Part shown: piece by piece, positions 12,831 to 24,549 of the stretch
Layout of the letters: each line of letters starts with the position of its first letter
Position numbering within the stretch: the first letter of the stretch is position 1
Source: Epiperipatus broadwayi
Taxonomy: Eukaryota; Onychophora; Udeonychophora; Euonychophora; Peripatidae
Assembly: GCA_028023455.1 (NCBI GenBank)
Contig: JAQFVV010000064.1
Span: 963,825 to 1,027,824, forward strand
DNA length: 64,000 bases
Direction of reading: 5' to 3'
Program-made: the position numbers and the translations under genes
Notes under the pieces: generated by a model
The model's input: the letters and a program-made list of their open reading frames with translations, nothing else
What the model was told of the DNA's origin: nothing
Databases searched by the model: none

Positions 12831-13238
12831 CATAAATCATAATGAGAAATATTTTTAATATATCTTTTCACTATTGTCTTTTGAAAAAAAGTTATGATTT
12901 TCCTCCGCTTAAAATAAATGAGACATTTGGTTTGCATTTTAGAAAAATGCATGTTTACACTGCTTTAAAGGTTTTCATCATCAAACCAATGTAATATGCT
13001 AATAATTTTTATTAGTCACTCATTAGACTAGATTATCGTTTTAATGAATAATATTTCTGTAGTGTAATTTTCACTGCCCTACACTCATGCTAAGAATGGA
13101 GTGTTTTCTATCTGCTTTTAACATTTATTGTGAAGGGATATATGACCCAAGATGCACATTTATATTGAACCAGCTTTTGTTAGTTGGCTAGATCACATTT
13201 TCTTATTCATATGTCTTGTTGAATGAATAGACGATTTT

Positions 13239-13558
13239 GACTGGCACAATATATACATATATGATCAAGCTGACAGAAACATGTTTCATAAATGGTGAGT
13301 TTTAGAGTCAGTGTTTAGATCTAGTTTCTGGTCCCTACCCTTCACTGATGATAGCCAATTAGCTTGAAATCAGCTGATCTGAAGGTGGTGACAACTGAAA
13401 GAGATATTGAATTCTGTCTCATTCAGTATTTTATGTAAACAAAGCTTGTACGGAGATATTGGTAAAGCTTCATCTATTGATCATTATATACAAGCTATAA
13501 GCAAGTTTACAAAATGTATGACTTGTTTTGTTTATCATATATATATATATTGTGCCAA
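13239..13558. mobile_element. 320-bp unit with inverted ends carrying a hammerhead ribozyme
   Basis: The left end TGGCACAATATATACATATA (13239) is mirrored by ATATATATATTGTGCCA at the right end (to 13558). Between them lies ordinary non-coding DNA with one structured segment, the hammerhead at 13339-13385. Small units with hammerheads are known from Penelope-like element terminal regions and from retrozymes. Here no protein is encoded, so the unit would be non-autonomous. Neither family is proved; the AT-rich ends limit the weight of the inverted repeat. Confidence 0.5.
13339..13385 (+). ncRNA. Hammerhead ribozyme (type I, short stem III), probably slightly degraded
   Basis: All parts are in order. 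Stem I 5' strand CCTTCA (13339-13344); core CTGATGA (13345-13351); stem II with AGC (13353-13355) pairing GCT (13362-13364); core GAAA (13366-13369); self-complementary stem III TCAG/CTGA (13370-13377); then T-C (13378-13379) as the NUH cleavage site; stem I 3' strand TGAAGG (13380-13385), the exact complement of CCTTCA. Predicted cleavage is after 13379. The stem III without a loop is what is known for Penelope/retrozyme hammerheads that act as dimers. Stem I can be extended outward with internal loops (GTC 13331-13333 with GAC 13390-13392). Odd: the closing pair of stem II is T/T instead of G/C, so activity may be weak or lost. Confidence 0.6.
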
Positions 13559-13559
13559 G

Positions 13560-14104
13560 GCCAAATTGGCACATATATAAAATAATTTTATCTAAAAAAA
13601 TTATTAAAGTAAGGAATCAACAAATCAATAAATAAATTACAAAAATCTCAAGTTTCTTTATTAAACGAAATGTAGTTTGTTTTCATAAACGTAAAATTAA
13701 AAGTCTAAGTAGTTTTTGAAATAAAAGTTACAATTAATTAAGTAAAAGAGGGGAGGGGGAGTTTTCCTATAAAAAAAACAACAACTAAGAATTCTTAAAG
13801 GAAGTTAAAGGGTTTCTATTATAAATTAAAAGTTTAAAAAAATATAAAAATCTCTTTTCATTCGAGTTTATTATAATAAATTATATATGTGCGTGTGAAT
13901 GTAAATAAATGTATGCATGATAGAATAATGTTAAAAAAATATATAAATGAAAGTTAAAAAAGAAATTATATTTGGAAAACACAGCGATGGCTATTAAGTT
14001 AAATAAAGATTTAAAAAAATCACACCAGCACTGGGCTACTAATTAAAGATATAAAAACAATATGTTTATGAAAGCTACTACTAATTAATCAATCGTCAAA
14101 AGCA
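13560..14104. other. AT-rich gene-free stretch
   Basis: No gene or repeat family recognised. A purine-rich run (GAGGGGAGGGGGAG) lies at about 13749-13762. The remainder is A/T homopolymer-rich. Confidence 0.5.
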
Positions 14105-14184
14105 CGTTGTCATAGGATTAATTACCATTGGAATTTGACAACTTATATTTGCCAGAGGATATTACACGGACAACACGTCACAGG

Positions 14185-14560
14185 TATAAATAGACTTTTT
14201 TTTAGCAGACAATGAATTGAGAGTTTTTTCAGTCTAGTTTGCAGTGACAGTCTTGTTCCAGTTCGACAACAGTGCAATTTCTATTATGTATCCAGAAACA
14301 AAAATGCATTGTTGAGCAGCTTTTGGAAATATACGCTTGTGCTTCAGCCTTTTTAGTCCAACAAGATCATCAAAACCTGCCTGTGAAATAATGTCTGCAT
14401 AACAACTCAGAAATCCTCCATCAAATGTTCAACTGTCTTCAAGAATAAAACCAATGGATTTTCATAAAATCTCTTCAAGAAACATCAAAATCTAACTGGT
14501 TAGATATACTCCATCAGAAGCAGCCAACAACAAGCAATAACCACATTCCAAAAATCTTAG
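14185..14560 (+). promoter_or_regulatory. Possible promoter (TATA box) and untranslated first exon
   Basis: TATAAATA at 14185-14192 is followed at 14229-14234 by TCAGTC, which fits the arthropod initiator consensus but lies somewhat far downstream (about 46 bp). A less AT-rich stretch follows and ends in TCTTAG/GTAAAC at 14560/14561, a usable splice donor. No long open frame is present. One reading is a 5' untranslated exon, conceivably of the gene whose ATG exon at 24550 is preceded by its own acceptor-like site. The alternative is the promoter-bearing part of a solo LTR. I found no flanking duplication to support the latter. Confidence 0.3.
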
Positions 14561-15487
14561 GTAAACATTTATTTATTATCATTTATACGTAGTAGCCACT
14601 GCTGTAATTCATAAAAATTCAAGATTCAAATTATATAAACTCTATAAGCATGCATAAAATGAACTATTGATGTGCGTGTTTGAGAATGTGAGATAATTTA
14701 AATGTCAAAGATTATTTTTGCTCTTTCATAAAATATATCATAGTATGTTAACTTAAAATGTGTGTGTTATTTATAGATTTATAAAAATGTTTATAATTCG
14801 TAATTGTTAGTTAATAAATTGTCTTTAAAATTAAACTTTATTTGTTGGTCAATTCTTTTATACCAACCTTTCATTAATTCTTTCCACCACCAATTTTGTA
14901 TAATTTGTTATTGAATAAAATTAGACTGAGCTAGTTTAAGGGAATGTTTCGAGCGCTGGATTATGATCCTACTGCCCGAATATGTTAGTCCTTGGACTAG
15001 CTGGTGCCCCGGGGTTTACTCTGAAACAAATAAAGTATTTGGATAGTAGGGGTTTGAATCTAGCAGCCAAAATGGGCCATTGTTGATAGTTAAAGCTATC
15101 AATAAGATCTCCCATTTTGCTCGAACGTGCCTGCTTGTTCACGTAACATTTATAAGATTATAAATGTATTCTGAAGGGGTTTGAAACCAGCCAAAACTTA
15201 TATACATGTAAGTAAGTGGTTTCAGCAGTTTGACCCGGTACAATATATATTGAACAGTGATAAAGTTACATGTAAAAGATTGTGATCTGGATCAACTTAT
15301 GAATGCTAATTCACATGAAATAAACATTTGTGGGATCTATGATCTTTTTTATATGTCTTTGGTCATATGTTTATTATTACATCTTTCCACAGGGTATTAA
15401 ACATAGAGATAAGCCAGTCCCTATCTTGTGTGAGAGTGGTGTACTGAAAATTAAACTACAGAAGTATTATTCATTAAATGTAATTGC
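14561..15487. other. Non-coding stretch with a GC-richer repeat-like segment
   Basis: 14940-15140 is clearly richer in G+C than its surroundings (GAGCGCTGGATTATGATCC, GCTGGTGCCCCGGGGTTTAC) and looks like part of a dispersed element with tRNA-like boxes, but no second copy is in the window. No convincing coding sequence is seen. Confidence 0.35.
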
Positions 15488-15974
15488 TGTTTTGTGCTTT
15501 TGCAAAAAATGAACTGGAAACGTTACATAGGCATTTACTATATCACTCTAGTGAATAAAATTAAAGAGAACGCTCCTACTAATTTATGCTCCTGAAATTA
15601 TGCATAATAAAGGAATTAATATAAAAAGTCAGGAGACATTTTTTCTGCCTCAGTCCCATATCTTCCCACATGGAACAAATAGAAGTGGAAACTATAACAA
15701 ACAGCCATAAATTACAGATAAAGCTGTAAGACAAAATGGTAAAAATGAACTGTAAATCATCAAAAGTTTGAGGGTTGAAATGACTAATTGGTTGAACTTT
15801 ATAAGTCATCGCAAGTACTGTTTTAATTGTCTCTACTAATATATATGTAGTATTTTAACAATCCTTTGTAATTTGTGTAATTAAGTAATTATATATAGAA
15901 ATGTCAAAAGTATATTCATTTTATTTAAATGCTATCTGACTGGTTTCAACATGGAGAGACCCTCAGACATAGCA
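15488..15974 (+). repeat. 5' LTR of element A
   Basis: Starts TGTTTTGTGCTTTTGC and aligns throughout with 19771-20246; shared landmarks are TGAACTGGAAAC, CAGGAGACATTTTTTCTGCC and TGACTGGTTTC. The end is placed at CATAGCA by analogy with element B, whose LTR ends in the same letters. The following GAGGGCACAG would be the start of a degraded primer-binding region. Confidence 0.8.
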
Positions 15975-16050
15975 GAGGGCACAGTTTTTGTATTCAAAGA
16001 CCATAATCAAGGTAAATCACCTTGTAAACTCAATAAGAAAAGAATAAATC

Positions 16051-16860
16051 ATGACAGCTCTAAATTCAACAATGTGCAAGGTAGAATATTATATGTTTAT
16101 TAATAAAATTAAAGACAACTACTATAAAATTTTCACGCTGCTGTATATGGCAGGACAAGACATGATTCAATTGGCTAATAGGCTTACTGACCCAAAATGT
16201 CTGGAAGACCTACCATATCAGGAGCTCATACAGAGATTAAATGCATTTTTCATTCCAAAAACATCAAAATGGATAGTAAGCCTTATGCTAAAAAATAGGA
16301 TGCAGTTGCCACAAGAAAAATACATCAATTATGATTTGGCATTAAGAAAGTTATTAAAGACTGTGAATTTGATCTGGAAATAAATGACTCTCTACTGGAA
16401 CAATTTCTGTATGGGATGACCAACAACAATTTTAGAAAAGTTCTATTGAGTGATCCCGATTTAATACATAAAAATGCCATGGATGTATGCATCACATAAG
16501 AATCCATGTTAGATATAGCATCAGAATATACTAGATCTAAATCTCCTGAAAAGATTTCATTCATTAAAGAAAAGTCAAAAAACAATATCCTGATTCCCAA
16601 TAAGCACATTAAACAACAAAAATGTACCTATGGGAAATCAGGACATGTAAAAAATAGTTGTAGGTATAAACACAATTTATGCAGAATTTGTAACACAAGA
16701 GGGCACTTAGCTGCAGTTTTTTATTCCAAAGATGGTGAATCAGCTAGGAAAATGAGAGATTACAAATCTTGGGGAGAGGCAGAATACAAAAAATTATCCA
16801 TCAAGACCATAACCAATAGTGGCATGAAAATGGATCACATTTTGGTAGATTTGAAAATTT
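16051..16860 (+). pseudogene. Gag relic of element A with damaged zinc knuckles
   Basis: The frame 16051-16380 reads YYMFINKIKDNYYKIFTLLY, then YMAGQDMIQLANRLTDP, the usual Gypsy gag helix-rich core (compare the gag at 33523 in element B, with the same FINKVKNDKYKIASLL layout). After a stop at 16381 a second frame (16506 on) carries two CCHC knuckles. In the first (about 16620-16665) the second Cys is Gly (C-T-Y-G...GH...C); in the second (about 16680-16725) the last Cys is replaced (CRICNTRGHL...F). Both knuckles are therefore broken. In an intact element Gag forms the particle and binds RNA. Confidence 0.75.
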
Positions 16861-16875
16861 TAAAAAAAACAGATC

Positions 16876-18330
16876 ACTATGGAAGTTGATGGCACTGGTT
16901 TGTCATTCATCTCTCATAAAGACTGGATGGGAATTATAGAAGACCATAATAATAAGTTTAACCTACATAAAACAGATGTGTTGGTGACAGATATAAATGA
17001 AAATAAAGTAGACATTCATGGCAAAATTACAGTTCCAAACTCTTGACATAGATTCATTGTGTTGTATGTGGTAAATAAAGATATTAGCCCATTACTAGGT
17101 AAAAACTGCTTTGCTCCTTTAGGAATTCATGTAAATATATTAAAGACTGTTGAAGTGGAAACTATACTGAGAAAAAGATATCTGGAATTGTTTATGCCAG
17201 GATTATCAGAGCTTAGAATGAAACCAGTTGATGTGGGTTTGGTTAAGGATGCAGAAGTGACTGTATGTAAACCATGTAAGGTGCTATTTGCAATTAGAGA
17301 TAAAGTTTAAAAAAGCAATAAGTGATTTGATGGCTAAGGGAGTCTTAACACCTATTGAAGATTCATCCTGGGTGACACCTATAGTGACTATAATAAAACC
17401 ATATGGAAGTATGCACTTATATGGTGATTATAAAATCACTATTAACAAATATATAAACAAGAGAACTTATCTGGTTCCTAGCATATGAGAAGTGCTGGTG
17501 TTATTGCAGAAGGCTAATTATTTTGCCAAAATAGATTTTCAGGCAGCTTTCCACCAAATTGCTCTAACTGAAAATACAGTGGAGCTACTCACTTTAACTA
17601 CACACATACATAAGTTCATAAATCACCTTATGGTTTAATGATCACATCAAATGTTTTCCAGATGAAAATGGATATGTTACTTAGATGCATAGATGGTGTA
17701 ATGCCTTATTTGGATGACATTTTGATTACCTGCATGACAGAAGCCAAGCTGGAAAAGTGAGTGAATCCTGTTTGCTTGAAACTTGAACTAGCCAAGGCAA
17801 AACTAAATGTAAATAAATATATATGATCCACCAGGGAAATTAAATTTCTTGGACACATAATAAATACTCATGGCCAGACCCAGACAAAAAAAAAGCTTTA
17901 AAGAATGTGAAGAAACCAAAAAATGTAAAAGATCTGCAAGCTCTTCTTGGACTTTTAAATTTTTGTGAAAGTTTTCTACATGGAAAATCACACATATTAT
18001 CTCCATTGTACAAATTACTTTAAAAAACAACATTGCACTTGGAATAGGACAAGATATTTAGAATTGCAAAAGACCTTGTTAACTTCCATGGCACTCTTGT
18101 TTCATTCCCGTAGCAATTTGGCTGTAAGTATTACAATGGACACATCTGAATATGGTGTTGGAACTGTCATCTCACACCCATCCTATGATGGAGAATGTCC
18201 AATTGCTTATGCCCCTAGAATGCCAACATCTGCAAAGAAAATTATAGCCAAGTGGCTAAAGAGGCATTGGCAGTAGTTTTTGCAGTTAAGAAGTTCCAAC
18301 AATATGTTTATACCAACCTTCACCCTCTAC
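16876..18330 (+). pseudogene. Pol relic of element A: protease, reverse transcriptase, RNase H
   Basis: Protease: MEVDGTGLSFIS (16879-16914) occupies the retropepsin site, but the D-T/S-G triad is altered to D-G-T-G. RT: from about 17290, KKAISDLMAKGVLTPIEDSS and WVTPIV, a stop at 17486, KIDFQAAFHQIAL (about 17530), and the catalytic box PYLDDILIT at 17703-17729, so both active-site aspartates are kept. RNase H: SITMDTSEYGVGTVIS at about 18127-18174, with the first aspartate kept. At least four stops or frameshifts lie between these blocks. The homologous RT is missing from element B. Confidence 0.75.
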
Positions 18331-18649
18331 CAAAAACTTTTAGCTCTGAATAAAAAATACCTGAACATACAAGGCAACATTTGTTATGATGGATAAATAT
18401 ATTATCGCATTATGATTTTAAGCTATGGAAAAGGGTATTTCTAATTAATAAATTTTATTGATGTGCTAAATACAAAAAGGGTAAATAGGGCAGTCATAGT
18501 GGATTGGATGAAGAAAGATAATAGTTATGTCAAATTAATACGATGGATAAAACATGGTTGTCCAATCAAATGCCCTGCATAACTAAACAAAGCAATCTGG
18601 ACCACAAGAGAGAGACTCTCAATTTGTAAATGATGTATTTTAAACAATG

Positions 18650-19732
18650 GCCATATGCTGGTTCCTCCTGAATATAGAATCCACCTATTAAATCTATTGC
18701 ATCAGGGACATACAGGAATTGTGAAATGAAAGTGCTTACCATATCATAGGTGTGGTGGCCAAATGTGACAAATGACATAGAAAACTTAATAAAAGAATGT
18801 GCCAATTGGCAACAAACAGCTAAAATACCACCAAACAATTCAAAACATGGGAAATCCCTACTTCTCCCTCAGGCATTTAATACTGCTATTGGTAGATGCA
18901 TAATCATGATGGACTGAGTATAGATTAGTCAAGAATACCAGCACTGAATGTAAAACATCAGTACCCTAAACAAAATGTTTGCTACACATGGCTATCCAGA
19001 ATCAATTGTAATGGATAATGGTTTGGGCTTCACATCAAGAAACATTATACATTTTCTGGATAACTGAGGAATAAAATACATTCTTATGTCTCTGTACTAT
19101 CCTGAGAGTAATGGCATTGCAAAGTAAGAGATTCAACATTTAAAGTATACCTTAAAAAAATTAATAATAAAAATATGTTCAAAGCCTTAGTACAAGCCAT
19201 GTATGTGCAACACCTTACACCAAATACAGCAACTGGGAAGATCCCTGCAGAGTTATTAATGTGTCACTCTTTTCACACACATTTGTCTCAGCTATTACCT
19301 GACAAAGCTAAAGGCAGTGAAACCCGTCTAGCTATGAAATTCTTATGTAGTGAGAAAATTTGGATCCATGACTTACTGAAATATAAATGGATTCCTGGCA
19401 TGGGAAAACAAATATTATCTAAACAAATAGGTCTGGTAAATTTACAAAATGGCAAGATGTTCAGGAAACACATAAACCACCTTCACTATCACTGTAAAAA
19501 CTCTTTACCAGATGAATATTTAAATACATTACCTGATGCTAATACAAATAGAAGGCATGTGGATGAAACTGATTATAGAGATGAACTCAGTTTCAAAACA
19601 TACAACAAAAAAGAAATTGCATGTGAACAACAATCGGAACTGACTTGTACCCCAGGTGAAGATCGGGAAAATGTCCCTAGAGCTTCCATAATACAATGTC
19701 CATCGGTTAAATTTAAATATTATGTGGGTTAA
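18650..19732 (+). pseudogene. Integrase relic of element A
   Basis: HHCC zinc part: LLHQGHTGIVK (18690-18723) keeps both histidines; ECANWQQ (18796 on) has Trp in place of the second Cys. Core: the first-aspartate region is largely deleted or unreadable, then MDNGLGFTS (19012 on) and YYPESNGIAK (19097 on). The C-terminal part is the longest intact frame of the element (19175-19732): it starts FKALVQAMYVQHLTPNTATG, continues to PAELLMCHSFHTHLSQLLPD and ends after a polar tail at the TAA of 19730-19732. It belongs with the pol polyprotein. Confidence 0.7.
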
Positions 19733-19751
19733 TTAAATATCATTTATTTCT

Positions 19752-20246
19752 AGAATGGGGGAAAGACTACTGTGTTTGCACTTTTGCAAAAAAATGAACT
19801 GAAAACATTACATGCCCATTTATTATATCACTCTAGTTAATAAAATTAAAGAGAGCACTAATTTATGCTTCTGAAATTATGCACAATAAATGGATTAATA
19901 TAAAAAGTCAGGAGACATTTTTTCTGCCTCAGTCCGGTACATCCCCACATGGAACAAATAGAAATGGAAACTATAACACATGGCCATAAATTATGGATAA
20001 AGTGTACAACAATATGGCAGAAGTGAACTGTAAATTATCAAAGAATTTGAGGGTCATAATGGCTAATTGGTTGAACTTTATAAGGCAATGCAAGTATTGT
20101 TTTGTCTCTACTAATAAATATGTAGTATCTTAACAGTCTTTTATAATTTGTGTAATTAAATAATTATATAGAAATATCAAAGTATATTCATTTTATTTAA
20201 ATGCCATTTGACTGGTTTCCAACATGGAGAAACTTTCAAACATATG
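19752..20246 (+). repeat. 3' LTR of element A with polypurine tract
   Basis: The polypurine tract AGAATGGGGGAAAGA (19752-19766) lies just before the LTR start TGTGTTTGCACTTTTGC at 19771. The sequence matches the 5' LTR to about 20244 (TTTCAAACATATG). The last bases and the target-site duplication are unclear. Confidence 0.75.
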
Positions 20247-20716
20247 CTTTTTTAACAAGATCAAAGTCAGTTATACTTTACAAAAGACAAACAATTTCAA
20301 AATAATAATAGATGTTTCAAAAGGAATATGATTACTATTTGTCAATTGATATTTTTTTCATAGTTTAATAAAATTTATTTTTAATACAAAGCAAGAATGT
20401 ATCTTTTCATCTTTTACTTTCTCAGATATTGTTATTCACAGAATCGGTGGAAATTGGTTTCCTTAAATAAATTATTTGTTGTTTTATTAAGAATAAAAAG
20501 TTTATATTTGACTAAAACAAATTGTTTCAAACATGGGATAATCAAATTGTAAAAAATTTTATTACTTTAATATAGCTACATATTATAATTTTTTTAACAA
20601 ATGTATGTACTATATAATCCAAATAAAGAAAAAATATTTCACTACCTTTAGGTCTAATATCACAAGCTTTAATCAAGCAAGTCAGGAAGAGGACGGTTTG
20701 GAAATTAAGTAACATA

Positions 20717-21746
20717 CACCTGGATCTCGTTTTACGCGATAGATAGGTTCCTCAGAAAACATGCGCAAATGAAATCGTTCAAAAATAAACGTAACTTACA
20801 TTGAAAAAGGGGGGATGTGGTCTGTGATTTTTCAAAAATCGCATAAAAGCAAAGCACGTAAAATTGCTTTAAAATTTGCGCAAAAAAAAAATAAGGAAAT
20901 AAAATATGACTAATAAAAAATTTCAAATTTGAAAAAAATTGATACAAGACAAACTTTTTTTAACTATAATATTTAATTTTATTCCAAATAATATATTTTT
21001 ATGCATAATTTACATTTTTTTTATACACGTTTTAATTATTATCGATATTTGCCAAAAACACGTTCGTTTGCAAACTGAGGAAATACAACTAGCACTAACT
21101 TCACACTCATGTTAGGTCAATGGATTTCTGGTGACAACGTAATTAGTAATTAATCTTTGAGATGATGATTTTATTAATTGTTTATGAACTTAGACTTATG
21201 ATAATAAAAAGACATTTATTCACCACTGCTGGGAAAAATTTAATTAAAACCAACAACTAAAAATTAAATTCTTATTTTTGTCTTTAATTTTCAACTCCAT
21301 TTAAAAATCAAATTTCGTTTCAATGCTATTACTCACCTTTTAAAAATAAACTTGTGGACACTAAATGATTAATAATTGATTACGTTCTTTTTTAAAAAGC
21401 AAAAACAGAATGTGATTTAAAATGCAAAACTAACATGCACAATGTTTGAACAAATTTACATTATAATCTTGTAAAATTTACTGTGTGTATACATAAAATG
21501 TGGAAATCATGATTTTAATTTCATTATTGCATAAAATCTTACTATTGTAAAGCACTGAAAATATTGAAATTACTAATATGAAAGTCGAATTCCAATAATG
21601 TGCTATTACTTTCAATATAACGTAAGTGCGCGAAATTTATTTTTTAAAGTAATAGCGCATTATCGGAGTTCGACTTCCGGTGAACTTCAAAATCGCGTAA
21701 CTTCAAAATCATGTTAAATAAGTCCACGTAAAAAGAGACCCAGGTG
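20717..21746. mobile_element. TA-flanked terminal-inverted-repeat element (pogo/Tigger-like MITE), copy 1
   Basis: Ends CACCTGGATCTCGTTTTACG and, inverted, AAAGAGACCCAGGTG, with TA at both sides (20715-16, 21747-48). Subterminal sequence shared with copies 2 and 3: GGTTCCTCAGAAAAC, GCATAAAAGCAAAGCA and TTTGTCTTGTA in inverse. A 31-nt perfect-to-near-perfect hairpin lies at 21582-21612/21646-21676. No transposase frame. TA target sites and a CA-starting inverted repeat fit the Tc1/mariner superfamily; the CTCGTTTTA-GCG-GGTTCC layout recalls pogo/Tigger ends (inference). Confidence 0.75.
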
Positions 21747-21748
21747 TA

Positions 21749-22565
21749 TATCACTCTATGATCCCCCCTGCAAAATCCATTTACTTGTTTACAGTTTTAA
21801 ATTTCTAATCTTTAAATTTAACATTGTTTTATTAGTTTTAAAATTCAGGGTTAAGATTTTAGAAAAGACAAAGCAAAATCTAATGAATAGAAAAATAGTG
21901 CAGGTTGAGGGATTTTGCTTTGCCTTAAAATTTATTTTAGACTTATTTTAAAATCTGTTCTTCTCCCCACACAAATTAAATCAGGTGTGTTTGGGATGAT
22001 ATTTTCCAAGAAACAGGCAATCTTTAAAACAGATTTAAATTGTGTAAATTCTAGCTACCTCTAGAATTGAAATTATATGCGAGTTTTAAAGCTAAATAAT
22101 GAATAAATTTATACATTTTCATTTTAATAAAATAAAAGTTTATAACTAATAATTTGATTCTAACGCTAATAAACAGTTTTGCGTTAGAGTTCCCTCGCAT
22201 ATATGTGTTCATACATTTATAACGATGCCGCATTTAATTTAAATATACAAATATACACAATATACGTGTACATACATTTATATGCGTTAATATACCTACC
22301 TATACGTAATTATAATGTAAATATACATGAATTTGGAGCGGTTTAAATACAGGATAAACATTACTATGGAACATAGATGAAATGGGATGCCAGTTAATAA
22401 ATACTGTTTCAATATAATAATTTATTTACTTATATATTAATGTATGTATTTAATTACTTGAAAGACATTTAGTTAAAAACTGTTTTTAACATGTGGCCCG
22501 TGGATTTCAAAAGTTTACAATATCTGCATAGAAATCTAACAAAGGCATGAGAAAATGTTATATAT
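21749..22565. other. AT-rich gene-free stretch
   Basis: No gene, repeat family or RNA recognised; open frames are short and of chance composition. Confidence 0.5.
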
Positions 22566-22566
22566 A

Positions 22567-22682
22567 TTTTTTTTTTTTTCAAATGTCATAGTATCGGCCG
22601 GGACGCGAACCCACACCCGTCTGTAACCAACTACTTGCTTGCACGGCGGGTGCGATGACCTCTCGGCTAACAACGCTTGACA
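22567..22682 (-). mobile_element. tRNA-derived SINE, copy 2
   Basis: Inverse orientation: T run (22567-22579), tail complement TCATAGTATCGGCCGGGACG, B box complement GGACGCGAACC, A box complement CCTCTCGGCTAA, head ending near CGCTTGACA. Well preserved. Confidence 0.8.
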
Positions 22683-23439
22683 AGAATGTTACATATTTGT
22701 CTCCCAATTTCTTGTATAAAACTAGCTTTCCCAATTTCCCACTTTTATTAAAAACAAATAAAAGTAAAAATGTTTTGTTTTACAAAAATAATTTAATGAC
22801 AACAAATTCATACCCTTGATACTTCCTTATTTTTTTAATGCAAGCTTATTTAAGCATAAAAGGAAATTAATTTTACATTTAAAAAATATTTAAAGATTTC
22901 CTTTTCTCTTTACATAAATATAACGTGAAGAAAAATGCATGAATTTATAAGTACAAAAAACATTTTTTGTCAAACTCATTAATGTAATAATTTATATGAA
23001 TGTTTATATTATATAAAAAATATGCATGCATAAATGTATATTCATTAAAATAAAAAATTTAAAAAAAGATTAAGGTTTTGGCATTTATCTTTCCTTATTT
23101 TTTTGTATTTAATACTAGCTAGTTATCCCTCTACTGAATATTAATTATTGTTTTAATTTCACTTTGGACTTGATAACTAAAAATAAATACTAGTTTGACT
23201 GTACATCATGAAAAAAATTGTTACATATAAAAAGATCTATTAAGCACTGCGCCGTGAAAAGTAGACAAAAGTAAAAATAAATAGTCAGATAGGTATAAAA
23301 TTCGTTAGAGAGATTTCCAGGATGTTAGATGGATATATGCGTGTGCCTTTGCATATATATATATAATTAAAAACTCTGCATTGCCAGTAAAAATTTATTG
23401 AAACGAACAATATGCTTGTTTTTAAATAATTGGTTCTAC

Positions 23440-23554
23440 TTTTTTTCCATATGTCATAGCATCGGTCGGGAGACGAACTCGCAACAACCGTCGGCAACCA
23501 AAACTGCTTGCTTGCAAGGCAGCTGCGCTGAACTCTCAGCTAACAATGCTTGAC
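23440..23554 (-). mobile_element. tRNA-derived SINE, copy 3
   Basis: T run, then ATGTCATAGCATCGGTCGGG, a B-box complement (AGACGAACTC), an A-box complement (CTCTCAGCTAAC) and ATGCTTGACA. More diverged than copies 2 and 5. Confidence 0.75.
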
Positions 23555-23571
23555 AAAATATAAATTTATAT

Positions 23572-23640
23572 TTGTTTTTCATATGTCATAGCATCGTCCT
23601 GGAGGCGAACCTGCAACAACCGTCTGCAACCAACTACTTT
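23572..23640 (-). mobile_element. tRNA-derived SINE, copy 4 (5' truncated)
   Basis: T-rich start, ATGTCATAGCATCGTCCTGG, GAGGCGAACCTGCAACAACC, CAACCAACTACTT, then the match stops before the A-box region. Only 17 bp separate it from copy 3, suggesting insertion next to, or duplication with, that copy. Confidence 0.7.
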
Positions 23641-24549
23641 TTATCTATAGAAATCTTTTATTGCAAAATTTTAAAATGACTAAAATTACTTTGCTAATCT
23701 TTGGCAACAATGACCCGATTTATTTCAAAATTTACACCCCTGGCTATAGCTACGAATAACAACCATCTAAATAGTAAAAAGAATAATATGGGATAACCAT
23801 TCTTATATTGCAGAAAATTGTTAATCGTTGCAGCTAGTAGAAAGATAAACTATTTATAAACAGTTGCTATGGAAAATTGTTGCCCGTAAATTTATATGGT
23901 TTCAGTAATATAATTTTAATAGATATAAGTTTTAAATAATTGTGACAGTAACAATAATATATATATTAATCAGTAGCGATTACATTGTTATCGACTGTAA
24001 AATAACAGGCAAGTTTAATATCAAGTGATTTTACATGAGCTGTGTATATCGGCATTTGCTGTTTATTTTTTTATTATATTATCTCTAAATTTATTTCTCA
24101 ACATTGCTTCCTTATATGATATTAAACTTCCCTATTACTTTACAGTTGATAAGAATTACAACGTAATTGAAAACGCTGATTAATTAAGATATATATTTTA
24201 GTAATTTTATTGTTAAAATAATTTGGAATTTGCATGTAATATATTTATAACGGGTTTTAAGTTTATATATATATAATTCAATTGGAAGAATCTGTTATAC
24301 AATAAAGAAAATAGAAAAAAGTTGTGATACTTTGATGTACTTATATGTGTTTATAGTAATATTTTATCTCTATATAATAATTACAACCGCACTTAAAAAA
24401 GAATTCTTTTGGAATGCAAAATATTATAACAGTTAACTATTTTCATTAGCTATTTTCTTATTAATATCTGACTATGGTTTTTTGGAATAAAATTAAAAAT
24501 GGAAAATTTCACTTATTATATACATATATTGTTCCAGGTACTTTCAGCA
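23641..24549. other. Region upstream of the signal-peptide exon
   Basis: AT-rich. At 24146-24180 GTTGATAAGAATTACAACGT and GTAATTGAAAACGC resemble the element of the 57-kb palindrome (CTGATGAGGATTAC..GTAATTGAAAGCGC), and GCTGTGTAT...GCATTTGC at 24040 matches the same element, so a decayed relative may lie at about 24035-24190. Immediately before the start codon, TATATTGTTCCAG (ending 24537) could act as a splice acceptor. No clear TATA box for the exon at 24550 was found. Confidence 0.4.

Larger units (their letters stand above)
15488..20246 (+). mobile_element. Gypsy-type LTR retrotransposon A (decayed, full structure)
   Basis: Two related direct repeats of about 480 bp flank a gag-pol region of about 3.8 kb. 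The order gag, zinc knuckles, protease, RT, RNase H, integrase places it in the Ty3/Gypsy class. The two LTRs differ at many sites, mostly transitions, so the insertion is old. Stops and frameshifts occur in every domain. The exact 3' end and the target-site duplication could not be fixed. Confidence 0.85.
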
